64,000 bases of DNA from Roseiarcus sp963833955 (GTDB taxonomy: Bacteria > Pseudomonadota > Alphaproteobacteria > Rhizobiales > Beijerinckiaceae): positions 62,001 through 126,000 of the forward strand of contig CAWHZY010000017.1 of the NCBI GenBank assembly GCA_963833955.1. The letters are read 5' to 3'. The position numbers and the translations under genes were made by a program. The notes under the pieces are model-generated. The model did not search any database. It was not told the DNA's origin and saw only the letters and a list, made by a program, of their open reading frames with translations. Shown one piece after another: positions 16,548-26,010 of this stretch. Position 1 is the stretch's first letter, and each line of letters opens with the position of its first letter.

Positions 16548-17834
16548 CTATCCCTTCGTCTCCAGCATGCTGAACACGGCGAGAAAGCTGATCACGCCGG
16601 CGACGGCGATGTAATAGCCGACCCAGGCGACGCCGCCGCTTGCCTCCAGAATCTGCGCCAAGGACGGCGCGAACAAGGCGCCCAGGATGCCGCCGAGATT
16701 GTAAGCGCTTGCCGCGCCGGTGTAGCGGACGGGGACCGGAAAGAGCTCCGGCAGGAGTGCGCCAAGCGGCGCGAAGGTGAGGCCCATCGCGCCGAGCGCC
16801 AGCGCGAGGAAGGCGAAGACGCCGAGCGTCCCCGCCGAAAGCAGAGCCGGCATGGCGAGACCCACGGCGATTGCGGCGAGGGCGGAAACGAGCAGCACCG
16901 GCCGCCGGCCAAAACGGTCCGCGAGCGCGGCGGAGAGCGGGGTGGCAAGCGCCATGAAGACAATTGCCCCACACAGCAAGCCGAGAAAGTGTGTGCGCGG
17001 AATCCCGAGCGCCCGCACGCCGTAACCGAGCACATAAACGGTCGCGATATAGAACAGCGCATAACAGACGACGATCGCGAGCGACCCCTGGATCAGAGGG
17101 GCCAGATGGTCTCGCAGGATGGTCGCCAGTGGAACTGCGGCGCGCTCATCCTGCTCGAGAGCTTTGAACGCCGGCGTCTCCTCGAGCGAGACGCGCACAT
17201 AGAGTCCGATCGCCACCAGCACGGCGCTCAGGAGAAACGGGACCCGCCACGCCCAATCGACAAAGGCGGCCTCGCCGAATCCGATGAGCAAGAGAAGGAA
17301 CAGGCCAGTCGCAATGAGGAAGCCTATCGGAGGGCCGAGTTGGGGAAACATGCCGTACCAGGCGCGCTTTCCCTCGGGCGCGTTTTCGACTGCAATCAGC
17401 GCCGCTCCACCCCATTCGCCGCCAAGCCCGACCCCTTGCACGAAACGCAAAGCAGCAAGCGCAAATGGCGCGAAAACGCCCGCGCTTGCGTAGGACGGCA
17501 GCGCGCCGATCAGCGTCGTCGCCAGTCCCATGGTCAGCATGGTTGCGACCAGCGTCGATTTGCGTCCGATGCGATCGCCGAAATAGCCGAACAGAAACGA
17601 GCCGACGGGCCGCGCGAGAAAGGCGAGGCCGAATGTCAGATAGGCGTTGAGCGTCTGCGTCTCGGGCGCGGATTTCGGGAAGAACATCGGCCCGAATACG
17701 AGCGCCGCCGCGGTGCCGAAAATATAGAAGTCGTAGAACTCGATCGTCGTGCCGACGAGGCTCGCGAGCGCGATCTTGCCGAGGCCCGCGCGCTGCGCTT
17801 CGTTTGTCCTCGCGGCCGCCCCTGTCGTTATCAT
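16548..17834 (-). CDS. MFS transporter, metabolite:H+ symporter (MHS/ProP-like)
   Basis: Twelve-helix major facilitator of about 428 residues. The family signatures are GYFGDRIGRKS between helices 2 and 3, RFVQGVGLGGEWGGAALIAVE in helices 4-5, and LADRFGRRPVLL in the second half. These match the metabolite:H+ symporter group, which moves dicarboxylates, shikimate, proline/betaine and similar acids; the substrate here is not predictable. The ATG at 17834 was chosen because GGAAG lies five bases upstream. Its position directly upstream of rplK is unusual. Confidence 0.88.
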   Translation of the reverse strand: MITTGAAARTNEAQRAGLGKIALASLVGTTIEFYDFYIFGTAAALVFGPMFFPKSAPETQTLNAYLTFGLAFLARPVGSFLFGYFGDRIGRKSTLVATMLTMGLATTLIGALPSYASAGVFAPFALAALRFVQGVGLGGEWGGAALIAVENAPEGKRAWYGMFPQLGPPIGFLIATGLFLLLLIGFGEAAFVDWAWRVPFLLSAVLVAIGLYVRVSLEETPAFKALEQDERAAVPLATILRDHLAPLIQGSLAIVVCYALFYIATVYVLGYGVRALGIPRTHFLGLLCGAIVFMALATPLSAALADRFGRRPVLLVSALAAIAVGLAMPALLSAGTLGVFAFLALALGAMGLTFAPLGALLPELFPVPVRYTGAASAYNLGGILGALFAPSLAQILEASGGVAWVGYYIAVAGVISFLAVFSMLETKG

Positions 17835-17891
17835 TTTTCTTCCGACGGCCTCAGTCGCGCTGTTAGCCGACCGGCCAAAGCGCCTCATCCA

Positions 17892-18303
17892 TCACCGCGC
17901 AAAATTCCACGGGCATTGCGCCGGAAACGCATCCTGCGCCATATCCGTCTCGATGACCGCCTCGCGGCGCGCGTATCGATAGGCGGAGGCCATCACGGCG
18001 TCGATGACGGCCTTCAGGCTTGGATTGTCCTCCAGGAGGTCTGCGATTTCGTCGCGCGCGTCTGCGATTGTGAGCCGCCACGAATTGCTGCTCCCCGCCG
18101 GTTGGCGCTCCCATTTCAACAGGTGGAGCGGGAGGACCGTAAGACGGCCGACAAGTTCGCGCCTCTCGGTCTTGCCCATGCTCTCGATTTCCCCCGGCGA
18201 TCGTCGCCAGATCGGCCTCCCCGACCCGCCCGGCGCGCAAGAGCGCCTGTTCGCGACTGCAGGCGTAGAAATCGTTGTCGTGCGAAGATCGTCGCGACGT
18301 CAT
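17892..18303 (-). CDS. DUF29 family protein (one +1 frame break)
   Basis: Small helical protein of unknown function, about 136 residues after repair. The N-terminal part shows NDFYACSREQALLRAGRV and DLATIAG; the C-terminal part in the next frame shows MGKTERRELVGRLTVLPLHLLKWERQ, LLEDNPSLK and FPAQCPW, which together are the DUF29 pattern. The break is in a five-C run at 18191-18195 (plus strand); four would restore AGEIESMGKTERREL. It is divergent from the small basic protein gene at 18425. Confidence 0.7.
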
Positions 18304-18424
18304 GGATGCAAGTCTACTCCCGACCTCCGGGACTGTCGATTGTACAGTCCGCGTCAAGTCTCTGCATGCGCCCGATCGAAGCGCCATGCCTCCTCGCGTC
18401 GCGACAGGACTTGGAGGAAAGCCA

Positions 18425-18664
18425 ATGACGATCGTCAAGCACAGCATTGACGCCGAAACAGCAGAAAAGGCAGTCGCCGCGAGGGCAAAGAAGGCAAACT
18501 CCGTGGCTGGCCGCAATCGCGCCGACCCGTTGTCGGCGCTGAGCGCTTCCCTGGGCGCGTCCCGACGCGGAAGCGTCGCGCCTAAGGGGCTCGCGCACAG
18601 TTCCTGTGAATCGCAGAACTCGACCCGCGCCGCCGAACGCAATGCCGTGCTATCCACAGCGTGA
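18425..18664 (+). CDS. Small hypothetical protein
   Basis: A 79-residue protein preceded by a good ribosome binding site (TTGGAGGAAAGCC before ATG at 18425). It opens MTIVKHSIDAETAEKAVAAR and then becomes Ala/Ser/Arg-rich with no transmembrane segment. No family recognised. It lies just upstream of the porin gene on the same strand. It might be a genuine small protein or a leader fragment; codon use at its start looks coding, its tail less so. Confidence 0.45.
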   Translation: MTIVKHSIDAETAEKAVAARAKKANSVAGRNRADPLSALSASLGASRRGSVAPKGLAHSSCESQNSTRAAERNAVLSTA

Positions 18665-18705
18665 GGCGTCGAGTCGGCGCGGAAGTCCAGGGAATGGGGA
18701 ACGCG

Positions 18706-20151
18706 ATGCTGGTCCGTGGGGCGGCGGGCTCGATCGCTTTCATCCTCTTAGCCGGTTCTGCGGCCCTCGCCGCCGATCCATCGCCAGCAGACGCCCCGGC
18801 GCCTTCCCAGGAAACGCAAGCTCCAGCATCGCCCGCCGCGGCGGCTGCAGGCGCTTCCGTGAGCGGCCCCGCGCCTTTCCTCGTTTTGCCGGCGCTGCCG
18901 TCCGATTATTTCGCGACCGCGCCGCATCTTCTCGGCGAGTGGCCAGGCATCCGCTCGAAGCTGAACGACCTCGGCATCAATGTCTCACTGACCGGCGTCG
19001 ACGAAGCGGTGATGAACTTCTCAGGCGGCGAGCGCCGCATCGCCCAGGAGGCTGGGCAAGTCGCACTTCAGGCCGAATTTGATCTGCAAAAGAGTTTGGG
19101 CCTCCAGGGCGCGCGCTTCCTGGTGACGCTGGTCGATCGCTGGGGCCGGGACGCAGCCACCGACGCAGGCATCCCGGCGCTTCAATTGCTCAACGAAGTC
19201 TACGGGCGCGGCAACATCCTTCGCCTCGAGCAATTCGCCTGGGATCAAAAATGGTTCGGCGACACCATCGAAACCACAGCGGGCCGGATGGCCTTCGGCG
19301 ACGAGTTCTTCACCTACCCTTGCGACTTCATCAACCTGACTTTTTGCCCAGGCCAGGCCGGCAACATCGTGGGCGATTACATCTACAATTGGCCGGTCAG
19401 CCAGTGGGCCGCCGTGGCCAAAGTGAATTTCGGCTCCGAGGGCTATGTCAAAGCCGGCGTTTTCGATTCGAACACCGCCTACCTTGATACGACGCCCAAT
19501 CCCGCGTCGTTGCCCGCCTTCCCCGGCGAGTCGCAAGGCGCCATCTTTCCCGCCGAAATCGCCTGGACGCCAAAATTCAATGGCCTCGCGGGAAGCTACC
19601 AGGTTGGCGGCTGGTGGAGCAGCGACGGCGCGGCGAATGTCGCGACCAGCATCAATGGAGAGCCCATCCTGGTGTCAGGACTGCCCGGGATTCCCGGCCA
19701 TGGACGCTACGGATTTTCCACGGTGTTGCAGCAGCAACTCACTCGTGATCCCGCGAACCCGGACCCCAAGAACAACGGGCTGAACGTCTTTCTCCTCGCC
19801 TCCTATGCGGATCGCCGCACGTCCACCACGGACTACCAGATCTTCGGGGGAATCGTGCAATATGGCCTCGGGCCCTGGAGGCCCAGGGACGGATACGGGA
19901 TTGCGGTCGGTACGACGCACGTCAATCCGTATATCGCCAATGGGCAAATCTTGGCCAACGCCTTGGGCGTCGGCCCCGGCTTTGTGCAGCACAACGAATA
20001 CGTAACGGAAGCCTGGTATGGGTGGCAGACGACGCCCTGGCTGAACTTGAAACTCGACGCGCAATACGTGATCTGCCCGGGCGGGTACACGGCCCCAGAC
20101 AACCGCAACGCGTTTGTGCTGGGCGTGAGGACGACGGTCGATTTCTGGTAG
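18706..20151 (+). CDS. Carbohydrate-selective porin, OprB family
   Basis: Outer-membrane beta-barrel for diffusion of sugars. An N-terminal signal peptide (GSIAFILLAGSAALA cleaved before ADPS) is followed by an Ala/Pro-rich linker and then the OprB pattern: LLGEWPGIRSKLNDLGINVS, RLEQFAWDQKWFGD, AGRMAFGDEFFTYPCDFINL and the aromatic C-terminal GVRTTVDFW that ends in Trp as barrel proteins do. ATG at 18706 has GGGGA upstream; 18694 is an alternative. It is followed 39 bases later by a sugar/H+ symporter, suggesting a two-membrane sugar uptake operon. Confidence 0.88.
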   Translation: MLVRGAAGSIAFILLAGSAALAADPSPADAPAPSQETQAPASPAAAAAGASVSGPAPFLVLPALPSDYFATAPHLLGEWPGIRSKLNDLGINVSLTGVDEAVMNFSGGERRIAQEAGQVALQAEFDLQKSLGLQGARFLVTLVDRWGRDAATDAGIPALQLLNEVYGRGNILRLEQFAWDQKWFGDTIETTAGRMAFGDEFFTYPCDFINLTFCPGQAGNIVGDYIYNWPVSQWAAVAKVNFGSEGYVKAGVFDSNTAYLDTTPNPASLPAFPGESQGAIFPAEIAWTPKFNGLAGSYQVGGWWSSDGAANVATSINGEPILVSGLPGIPGHGRYGFSTVLQQQLTRDPANPDPKNNGLNVFLLASYADRRTSTTDYQIFGGIVQYGLGPWRPRDGYGIAVGTTHVNPYIANGQILANALGVGPGFVQHNEYVTEAWYGWQTTPWLNLKLDAQYVICPGGYTAPDNRNAFVLGVRTTVDFW

Positions 20152-20190
20152 AGTTGAGTCTCAAGGCCGCGATGTTGTGTCGGAAGGGGG

Positions 20191-21651
20191 ATGGGCGCCA
20201 TGGCTGAGCCAAAGAGGCGGGGTGCGGCGCGCGCTCTCAGCGGCGATTCGCCGGAAGCTCCAAGTCTCGTCCCCGACCACCTTCCTTTCGCCCGCGTCGC
20301 GAGCATCATCGCGGTCGTCGTGCTGGCGGGCGCCCTCTTCGGCTACGACCAAGGGGTCATTTCCGGCGCCCTCCTCGGCATCCAGAAAGCGTTCGACGTC
20401 GGACATATGGCGCTCGAGATCGTCACCAGCTGGGTCACTCTGGGCGCGCTGTTCGGGTCGCTCGCAGGCGGCTCCGCGGCCGACCTTTTTGGCCGCAAGC
20501 GCGCGCTCCTCGCCGCGGCGGCTCTTTTCATCACCGGCGCGCTCGTGCAGGCCTTCGCCCCTAACGTGCCGATCCTCGTCTTTGCCAGGCTCGTGGCCGG
20601 CTTCGGCGTCGGCGTCGCCGCGGTCGCCGCTCCGCTATATGCGGCGGAACTCGCCCCCGCCGCGCAGCGCGGGCGGTTCGTCTCGTCGTATCAGCTGGCG
20701 ATCACGCTCGGTATTTTCGTCGCCTATTTCGTCAACCAGGCCCTTGCCGGTCCCGAGGGCTGGCGCACGATGCTGGGAGCCGCGGCGGTTCCTGGCGTGC
20801 TCCTCGCGCTCGCCGTTCTGACCGCTGTCGAGTTCCCGCGCTGGTTCGCCAAGGTTGGCCGCCGTGACGACGCTCTCCGCACGCTCGTCGCTCTCGGCGC
20901 AGAGAAGGACGCCGAAGCGCGACTCGCGGCCATCGCGGCGTCTTTGCGCGAAGAGGTCAAAACGCCGTCGTGGAAGGACGTATTCGCGCCGCGCTGGCGA
21001 ACGCCGTTGAGGATCGGCCTCGGCCTCGCGGTCCTGCAGCAGGTCACAGGCATCAACGCGATCATCTATTACTCGAACAGCATCTTCGCCGCCGCCGGCT
21101 ATGCGACGCCCGCGGCGCAAGCCCAAGCCACAACTTGGGGGATCGGCGCCGTCAACGTGGCCGCGACCTTCATCGCGATCGCCTTTATCGATCGCCTCGG
21201 GCGCCGCCCGCTCCTGATTGCGGGGCTCGTAGGCATGGGGCTCAGTCTTGCCGCGGTCGGTTTCTCCTTTTGGCAATCGGGGACGCAAGGCAGCCTTGGC
21301 GCCTCAGCCGGCGTCATAACGCTCGTCGCGCTTGTCGTGTTCATCATCTCGTTCGCCTTCTCCCTCGGCCCGGTGACATGGACCGTCATCAACGAGATCT
21401 ATCCAGGCGAGGTGCGCGGAAGGGCCGTGGCGGTGGCGACCGCAGTCAACTGGGGCGCGGCGTTCCTGGTCAGCGGCTTCTTCTTGTCGTTGGTCAAGGC
21501 GATCGGACAGGCGTACACGTTCTGGCTGTTTGCCGCATTCTGCCTGATCGGGCTCATCTGGGTGATTGTCGACGTGCCCGAAACGCGAGGCCGCTCGCTG
21601 GAAGAGATCGAGGCGGCGTGGCGCCAAGCGCCGGGCCGGTCCCGAGCCTAG
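20191..21651 (+). CDS. Sugar porter, MFS sugar:H+ symporter
   Basis: Twelve-helix sugar porter of about 486 residues, GalP/XylE type. Visible signatures: GYDQGVISGALL in helix 1, GSAADLFGRKRALLAA, the QQVTGINAIIYYSNSIF stretch of helix 7 that lines the sugar site, DRLGRRPLLI, and the C-terminal VPETRGRSLEEIE. It takes hexose or pentose inward with protons. The start may be ATG 20191 or ATG 20200, the latter better spaced from GGAAGGGGG. It follows the OprB gene, and its stop overlaps the convergent glnE stop by four bases. Confidence 0.92.
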   Translation: MGAMAEPKRRGAARALSGDSPEAPSLVPDHLPFARVASIIAVVVLAGALFGYDQGVISGALLGIQKAFDVGHMALEIVTSWVTLGALFGSLAGGSAADLFGRKRALLAAAALFITGALVQAFAPNVPILVFARLVAGFGVGVAAVAAPLYAAELAPAAQRGRFVSSYQLAITLGIFVAYFVNQALAGPEGWRTMLGAAAVPGVLLALAVLTAVEFPRWFAKVGRRDDALRTLVALGAEKDAEARLAAIAASLREEVKTPSWKDVFAPRWRTPLRIGLGLAVLQQVTGINAIIYYSNSIFAAAGYATPAAQAQATTWGIGAVNVAATFIAIAFIDRLGRRPLLIAGLVGMGLSLAAVGFSFWQSGTQGSLGASAGVITLVALVVFIISFAFSLGPVTWTVINEIYPGEVRGRAVAVATAVNWGAAFLVSGFFLSLVKAIGQAYTFWLFAAFCLIGLIWVIVDVPETRGRSLEEIEAAWRQAPGRSRA

Positions 21652-24575
21652 CTGCCGACAATCGCCTCGAATACAGAACGCACGCTCTTGCGCGCATCGC
21701 CGAGCGCGGCCGCGAACGCCTCGAAGTCGGGAAAGCCATTTGCCGCGGCGATGCGGCGCTTGACGCCGGTTGTCGCCCTGACGGGATCGAAAGGGCCGGA
21801 GGTTGACAGGCGCATGAACTGCGTCGCGTCGGTGTACAGCCGATGCGCGTCGACGAGGACCTCAGCCTGTTCGGCCGTGATCAGACCGGCGCGGCCTGCC
21901 TCTTCCACGACCTTCCGTGTCGAGACGTCGAGGATCGCCGGAAGCTTGTTTGCGAAGGCCAATTGCAGATACTGGGCGATGAACTCGATCTCGATAAGAC
22001 CCCCGGCGACAAGCTTCAGGTCCCAGATGTCGTTATCGCCCTTTTCTTTGGCGATCAGCCGACGCATGGCGTGCGTTTCCTGAGCGATCTTGGCGGAGCC
22101 GCGCTCTCGGGTCACCGTCCGCCGGACTGTCTTGGCGATATCGGCGCCGAGGCTCGCATCGCCCCCGACGAAACGCGCGCGGGTAAGCGCCATGTGCTCC
22201 CAGGTCTCCGCTTCGTCCTGCTGGTAGAGCTTGAACGACGCGAACTGGGTCGCGAGCGGACCCTGGCGCCCGGAGGGCCTGAGCCGCATGTCGACCTCGT
22301 ACAGGCGACCCGCTTTGGTCGGCGCCGTCAGGGCCGAGATGAGCCGCTGCGTCAGGCGCGCATAGTAGAGGCTCGGACCGAGTTTCCTGCGGCCGTCCAA
22401 CTCGCTCGCGTTGGCCGGAAAGTCGTAGATGAGCATAAGGTCGAGATCGGAGGCCGCGGTCATTTCGCGCGAGCCGAGCTTGCCGAGCGCCACAATCGCG
22501 ACCCGGCCGCCGCGAATGCGCCCGTACTCGGCCGCGAAGGCCTCGATCACGCGCTTGAGCAGCGCGGCGATCAGCCCCTGCGCCAGCGCGCTATAGGCGC
22601 GGCCCGCCCGGTCGGGGTCGAGGCGCCCCGACAAGAGATTGAGGCCGATATGAAACGTCTCCTCTGCGGCGAAGTCGCGCGCTCGGTTCAGAGCCTCCTC
22701 GAAACTCTGCCCCTGAGACACAAAGGTCTCGACCCGCGCGCCCATGGCCTCATCGCCGAAGCTCAGGTCGAAGTCGAGGCTGCGCGCCGGATCGATGGCT
22801 GCGTCGAGCACGTGCGGCCGGCTCGCGATCACCTGCGCCAGCCGCGGGGCGCTGCCGAGCACGTCGCCGAACAACTCGCGCAACGATGCGTTCGAGCGCA
22901 GGATCGACAGGAGCTCGACGCTGCCGGGCATGCGCGCCAGCGCTTCGTCGAAGGCGGAAAGCGCGGCGTCCGCGTCGCCCGATCCGGCGAAGGCTTCGAG
23001 CAGCGCCGGCGTCAATTCCGTCAGCACCTCCCGCGCGCGGGCGCTGCGGACCGCCGCGCGTCGACCGAAGTGCCAGCCGCGAACGGTCTCCGCCGCGGCT
23101 TCCGGGCGCTGAAACCCAAGGGCGCGCAAGGTGTCGAGCGTCGCCGGATCGTCGGTGACGCCGGTGAACACGAGATCGCCCGAAGCGACGCTGAGCTCCG
23201 GCGCGTCCTCGAACAGCCGCGCATAGTGGCGCTCGACCTGGGTCAGGCGATGAGTGAGATCCTTCGCAAAGCCATCGACCCGCGCATAGCCGCAGAACTT
23301 GGCGAAGCGCGTCAGCGCCTCTCGCTCGAACGGAAGGCGCTGCGTCTGCTCGTCAGCGACCATCTGCAGCCGATGTTCGACGCGGCGCAGAAGCGCGTAA
23401 GCCGAGCTCAGGTCGTCGACCGCGTCCGCGCCGATCCACTTGTCGGCGCATAGTTGCTGCAGCATGTCGAGAGTGCGCGATCCCCGCATCTGGGGGCGCC
23501 GTCCGCCAAAGATAAGCTGCTGCGTCTGGACGAAAAACTCGATCTCGCGGATGCCGCCGCGTCCAAGTTTGACATCGTGGCCGGGCACGACGACTTGCTC
23601 GTGGCCACGCACGGCATGGATCTGGCGCTTCATCGCGTGGATGTCGGCGATCGCCGCATAATCGAAATACTTGCGCCAGATGAACGGCGCGAGGTCGGCG
23701 AGGAAGCGCTCGCCAAGCTCGAGGTCGCCCGCCGCCGCACGAGCCTTGATCAGCGCTGCGCGCTCCCAGTTCTGGCCGACCGTCTCGTAATATTGATAGG
23801 CGCTTGACGTTGAGAGCGCGACTGGCGTCGAGGCCGGATCGGGCCTTAAGCGGAGATCGACCCTCAGCACGTAGCCTTCGCCCGTCCGCTCCTGAAGCAG
23901 GCGCGCAAGCGACTTGGTCAGGCGCACGAACAAGGGTCCTGGCTCGGTTCCGTGTGGAATCGAGGGCGCGGCGGAGTCGAAAAGGACAATGAGATCGATG
24001 TCGCTCGAATAATTGAGTTCGCGCGCGCCATGCTTGCCGAGCGCCAGCACCACGAGGCCCGAGCCATTCTCGATGTCCGGCGCCTCCGCGTCGAGCGCCA
24101 GGAGTCCGGCGCGCGCATGCTTGCGCAGCAGGAACGCGAGTGACGCCCGGACAGCGGCGTCGGCGAAACGGGTCAGCGCCTCAGTCGCCGCAACGACGTC
24201 CCAAACGCCGCCGACGTCCGCAACCGCAACCAGGAGCGCGGCTTCGCGCTTGGCGCGACGAAGCGCCGGCATGAGATCCGCCTCGTGCTCGTCGCTTCGC
24301 GAGCGGAGCGTTTGAACGAGCGAATCGAGCGAGTCGCCGGGCGGACGCTTGAGCAGCCGGACGAGCCGGGCCGGGTCTTCCTGAGCCAGCGTCCAGAGAT
24401 AGGGCGAATGATCGGCGAGGCCGAGAAGGACATCGCGGGTGCGGCCGCGTTCGAGTTCGCGCGCGAGCTCCGCGGACGACGGCGTATTGAGCAAACCAGT
24501 CAGGCGACGGCGCGCTTCGGCCGGCGCGGCGAGCCGCGGCGCATCGACAAGGCTCTCAGCGAGCGTTGCGGCCAT
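21648..24575 (-). CDS. glnE: Bifunctional glutamine synthetase adenylyltransferase/adenylyl-removing enzyme
   Basis: Controls glutamine synthetase by adding or removing AMP on a tyrosine in response to PII state. The 975-residue protein has two nucleotidyltransferase-like halves. The N-terminal half carries ALGKHGARELNYSSDIDLIV and the C-terminal half carries ALGKLGSREMTAASDLDLML, each with the paired catalytic aspartates. The linker and helical regions are of normal length. The start overlaps the stop of the histidine kinase gene by 20 bases, so it is translated as the third gene of the regulator-kinase-glnE operon. Confidence 0.96.
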   Translation of the reverse strand: MAATLAESLVDAPRLAAPAEARRRLTGLLNTPSSAELARELERGRTRDVLLGLADHSPYLWTLAQEDPARLVRLLKRPPGDSLDSLVQTLRSRSDEHEADLMPALRRAKREAALLVAVADVGGVWDVVAATEALTRFADAAVRASLAFLLRKHARAGLLALDAEAPDIENGSGLVVLALGKHGARELNYSSDIDLIVLFDSAAPSIPHGTEPGPLFVRLTKSLARLLQERTGEGYVLRVDLRLRPDPASTPVALSTSSAYQYYETVGQNWERAALIKARAAAGDLELGERFLADLAPFIWRKYFDYAAIADIHAMKRQIHAVRGHEQVVVPGHDVKLGRGGIREIEFFVQTQQLIFGGRRPQMRGSRTLDMLQQLCADKWIGADAVDDLSSAYALLRRVEHRLQMVADEQTQRLPFEREALTRFAKFCGYARVDGFAKDLTHRLTQVERHYARLFEDAPELSVASGDLVFTGVTDDPATLDTLRALGFQRPEAAAETVRGWHFGRRAAVRSARAREVLTELTPALLEAFAGSGDADAALSAFDEALARMPGSVELLSILRSNASLRELFGDVLGSAPRLAQVIASRPHVLDAAIDPARSLDFDLSFGDEAMGARVETFVSQGQSFEEALNRARDFAAEETFHIGLNLLSGRLDPDRAGRAYSALAQGLIAALLKRVIEAFAAEYGRIRGGRVAIVALGKLGSREMTAASDLDLMLIYDFPANASELDGRRKLGPSLYYARLTQRLISALTAPTKAGRLYEVDMRLRPSGRQGPLATQFASFKLYQQDEAETWEHMALTRARFVGGDASLGADIAKTVRRTVTRERGSAKIAQETHAMRRLIAKEKGDNDIWDLKLVAGGLIEIEFIAQYLQLAFANKLPAILDVSTRKVVEEAGRAGLITAEQAEVLVDAHRLYTDATQFMRLSTSGPFDPVRATTGVKRRIAAANGFPDFEAFAAALGDARKSVRSVFEAIVGS

Positions 24576-26010
24576 TCAAGACCAGCTCGGCGGGGGCCAT
24601 TGATTGAGGCCGGTCGTCCGCCGCCGGCAAGGTCAGGCGCACGCGAAGCCCTGGCTGATTGTCCTCGAGGTCGACTGTTCCGCCATGCATGCGGGCGACC
24701 GCAGCGGCGAGCGAAAGTCCCAAGCCCGAGCCCGGCCGCGAACGCGAGCCTTCAAGCCGGACGAACCGGTCGAGGACCCGCGCCCTGTCTTCCGGCGCAA
24801 TCCCCGGACCCCGGTCGGCGATCGTGAGCACGATGGATCTGCCAGCCCGCCGCGCCGTTATGACGACGTCCGGCTTCGCCTCGGCGTCGCCAACGCCCTT
24901 CCGGGACGCGCCATATTTGAGCGCGTTATCGACGAGATTGGCGACCGCCTGGCCGATCAGCTCGCGGTTGCCCCGGACCGTGAGCCCGTCGTCGACGCGA
25001 ACAATCAACGCGACGCCCTCCTCTTCGGCGATCGGCTCGTAGAGTTCGGCGACGCTCCTGGCCGCTTCGCCGACGTCGAATGGTTGAAGCGGCCCCAGGC
25101 CGCCACCCGCTTCCGCGCGTGCGATCAACAGGAGCGCGTTGAAGATCCGAATGAGCTGGTCTGATTCCTCGATCGTCTTCTCCAGCGCCTGACGATAAGT
25201 CGCGGCGTCGCCGCCGAACGCGAGCGCGGCTTCGGCATGGTTGCGCAAGCGGGTCAACGGCGTGCGCAGGTCGTGCGCGATGTTGTCGGAAACCTCCTGC
25301 AGGCCTTCCATCAATTCCGAGATCCGGCCGAGCATCTCGTTCAGGCCTTCCGCCAGCCGGTCCAATTCGTCGCCTGAGCCGGACACCGGCAGGCGACGGG
25401 TGAGGTCGCCGGCCATGATCCCATGCGCCGAAGTGCTTATGTCGTCGATGCGCTTGAGAACCCGTCGAGCGACAAAGAGAGCGCCAACCGCCCCCAGCAC
25501 GGCGAAGAACACCAGCGAAATCGCCAGCGCCCGCACCATCACCTTGCCAATGCGGGCCCGGTCGCCGAGATCATGCCCAATCAACAGGCGGAAGCCGCCT
25601 GGCAGAATGTAGACTCCCACCAGCGCCTGGCGCCCGCGATCGCTGCTCCCGCTGCCGCGGTAGATGATCGGCAGAAAGCCCGGGTGCAGCAGCACCTCGG
25701 CGGGGATCTGGTCGACATTGCCGGCGAGCGGCTCACCGATCGGGTTGGTGAGCAGGTAGAGGGAAGAGCCAGGCTCGCGTTTGCGAGCCTCGATCACGGC
25801 CTCGAGCCTTCCTATCCCTTGATTGTCGAAGGCGTCGATGAGGCCCTGCGATTCCGCGTCGATCGTCCGCTCGATCTCTCGGTCCACCACCGAAACGACT
25901 TGCCAGGCGATGACGGTCAGGACGATGCCGGAGCCGATCGCGCTGAGAAGAAGGATCGCCAGCGCGAGTCGAAAAGCGGTGGCTCCGAAGAGCTTACCGA
26001 GCGCCGTCAC
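24556..26010 (-). CDS. HAMP-domain sensor histidine kinase
   Basis: Membrane sensor of a two-component system, 484 residues. Transmembrane segment 1 is at about 13-39, a periplasmic loop follows, and segment 2 is at about 164-183, then a HAMP linker. The H box SDNIAHDLRTPLTRLRNHAE has His246 as phosphorylation site. The ATPase domain has the N box NLVDNALKYG (Asn362), G boxes DRGPGIAPEDRARVL and SGLGLSLAAAVA. It overlaps the response regulator gene by 17 bases. With the Do-like protease next door, an envelope-stress signal is plausible but inferred. Confidence 0.92.
   Translation of the reverse strand: MTALGKLFGATAFRLALAILLLSAIGSGIVLTVIAWQVVSVVDREIERTIDAESQGLIDAFDNQGIGRLEAVIEARKREPGSSLYLLTNPIGEPLAGNVDQIPAEVLLHPGFLPIIYRGSGSSDRGRQALVGVYILPGGFRLLIGHDLGDRARIGKVMVRALAISLVFFAVLGAVGALFVARRVLKRIDDISTSAHGIMAGDLTRRLPVSGSGDELDRLAEGLNEMLGRISELMEGLQEVSDNIAHDLRTPLTRLRNHAEAALAFGGDAATYRQALEKTIEESDQLIRIFNALLLIARAEAGGGLGPLQPFDVGEAARSVAELYEPIAEEEGVALIVRVDDGLTVRGNRELIGQAVANLVDNALKYGASRKGVGDAEAKPDVVITARRAGRSIVLTIADRGPGIAPEDRARVLDRFVRLEGSRSRPGSGLGLSLAAAVARMHGGTVDLEDNQPGLRVRLTLPAADDRPQSMAPAELVLNGRNAR

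Noticed and set aside
21843..23453. A 536-residue open frame on the plus strand inside glnE
   Set aside because: Antisense shadow: glnE on the other strand has both nucleotidyltransferase motifs and normal length.
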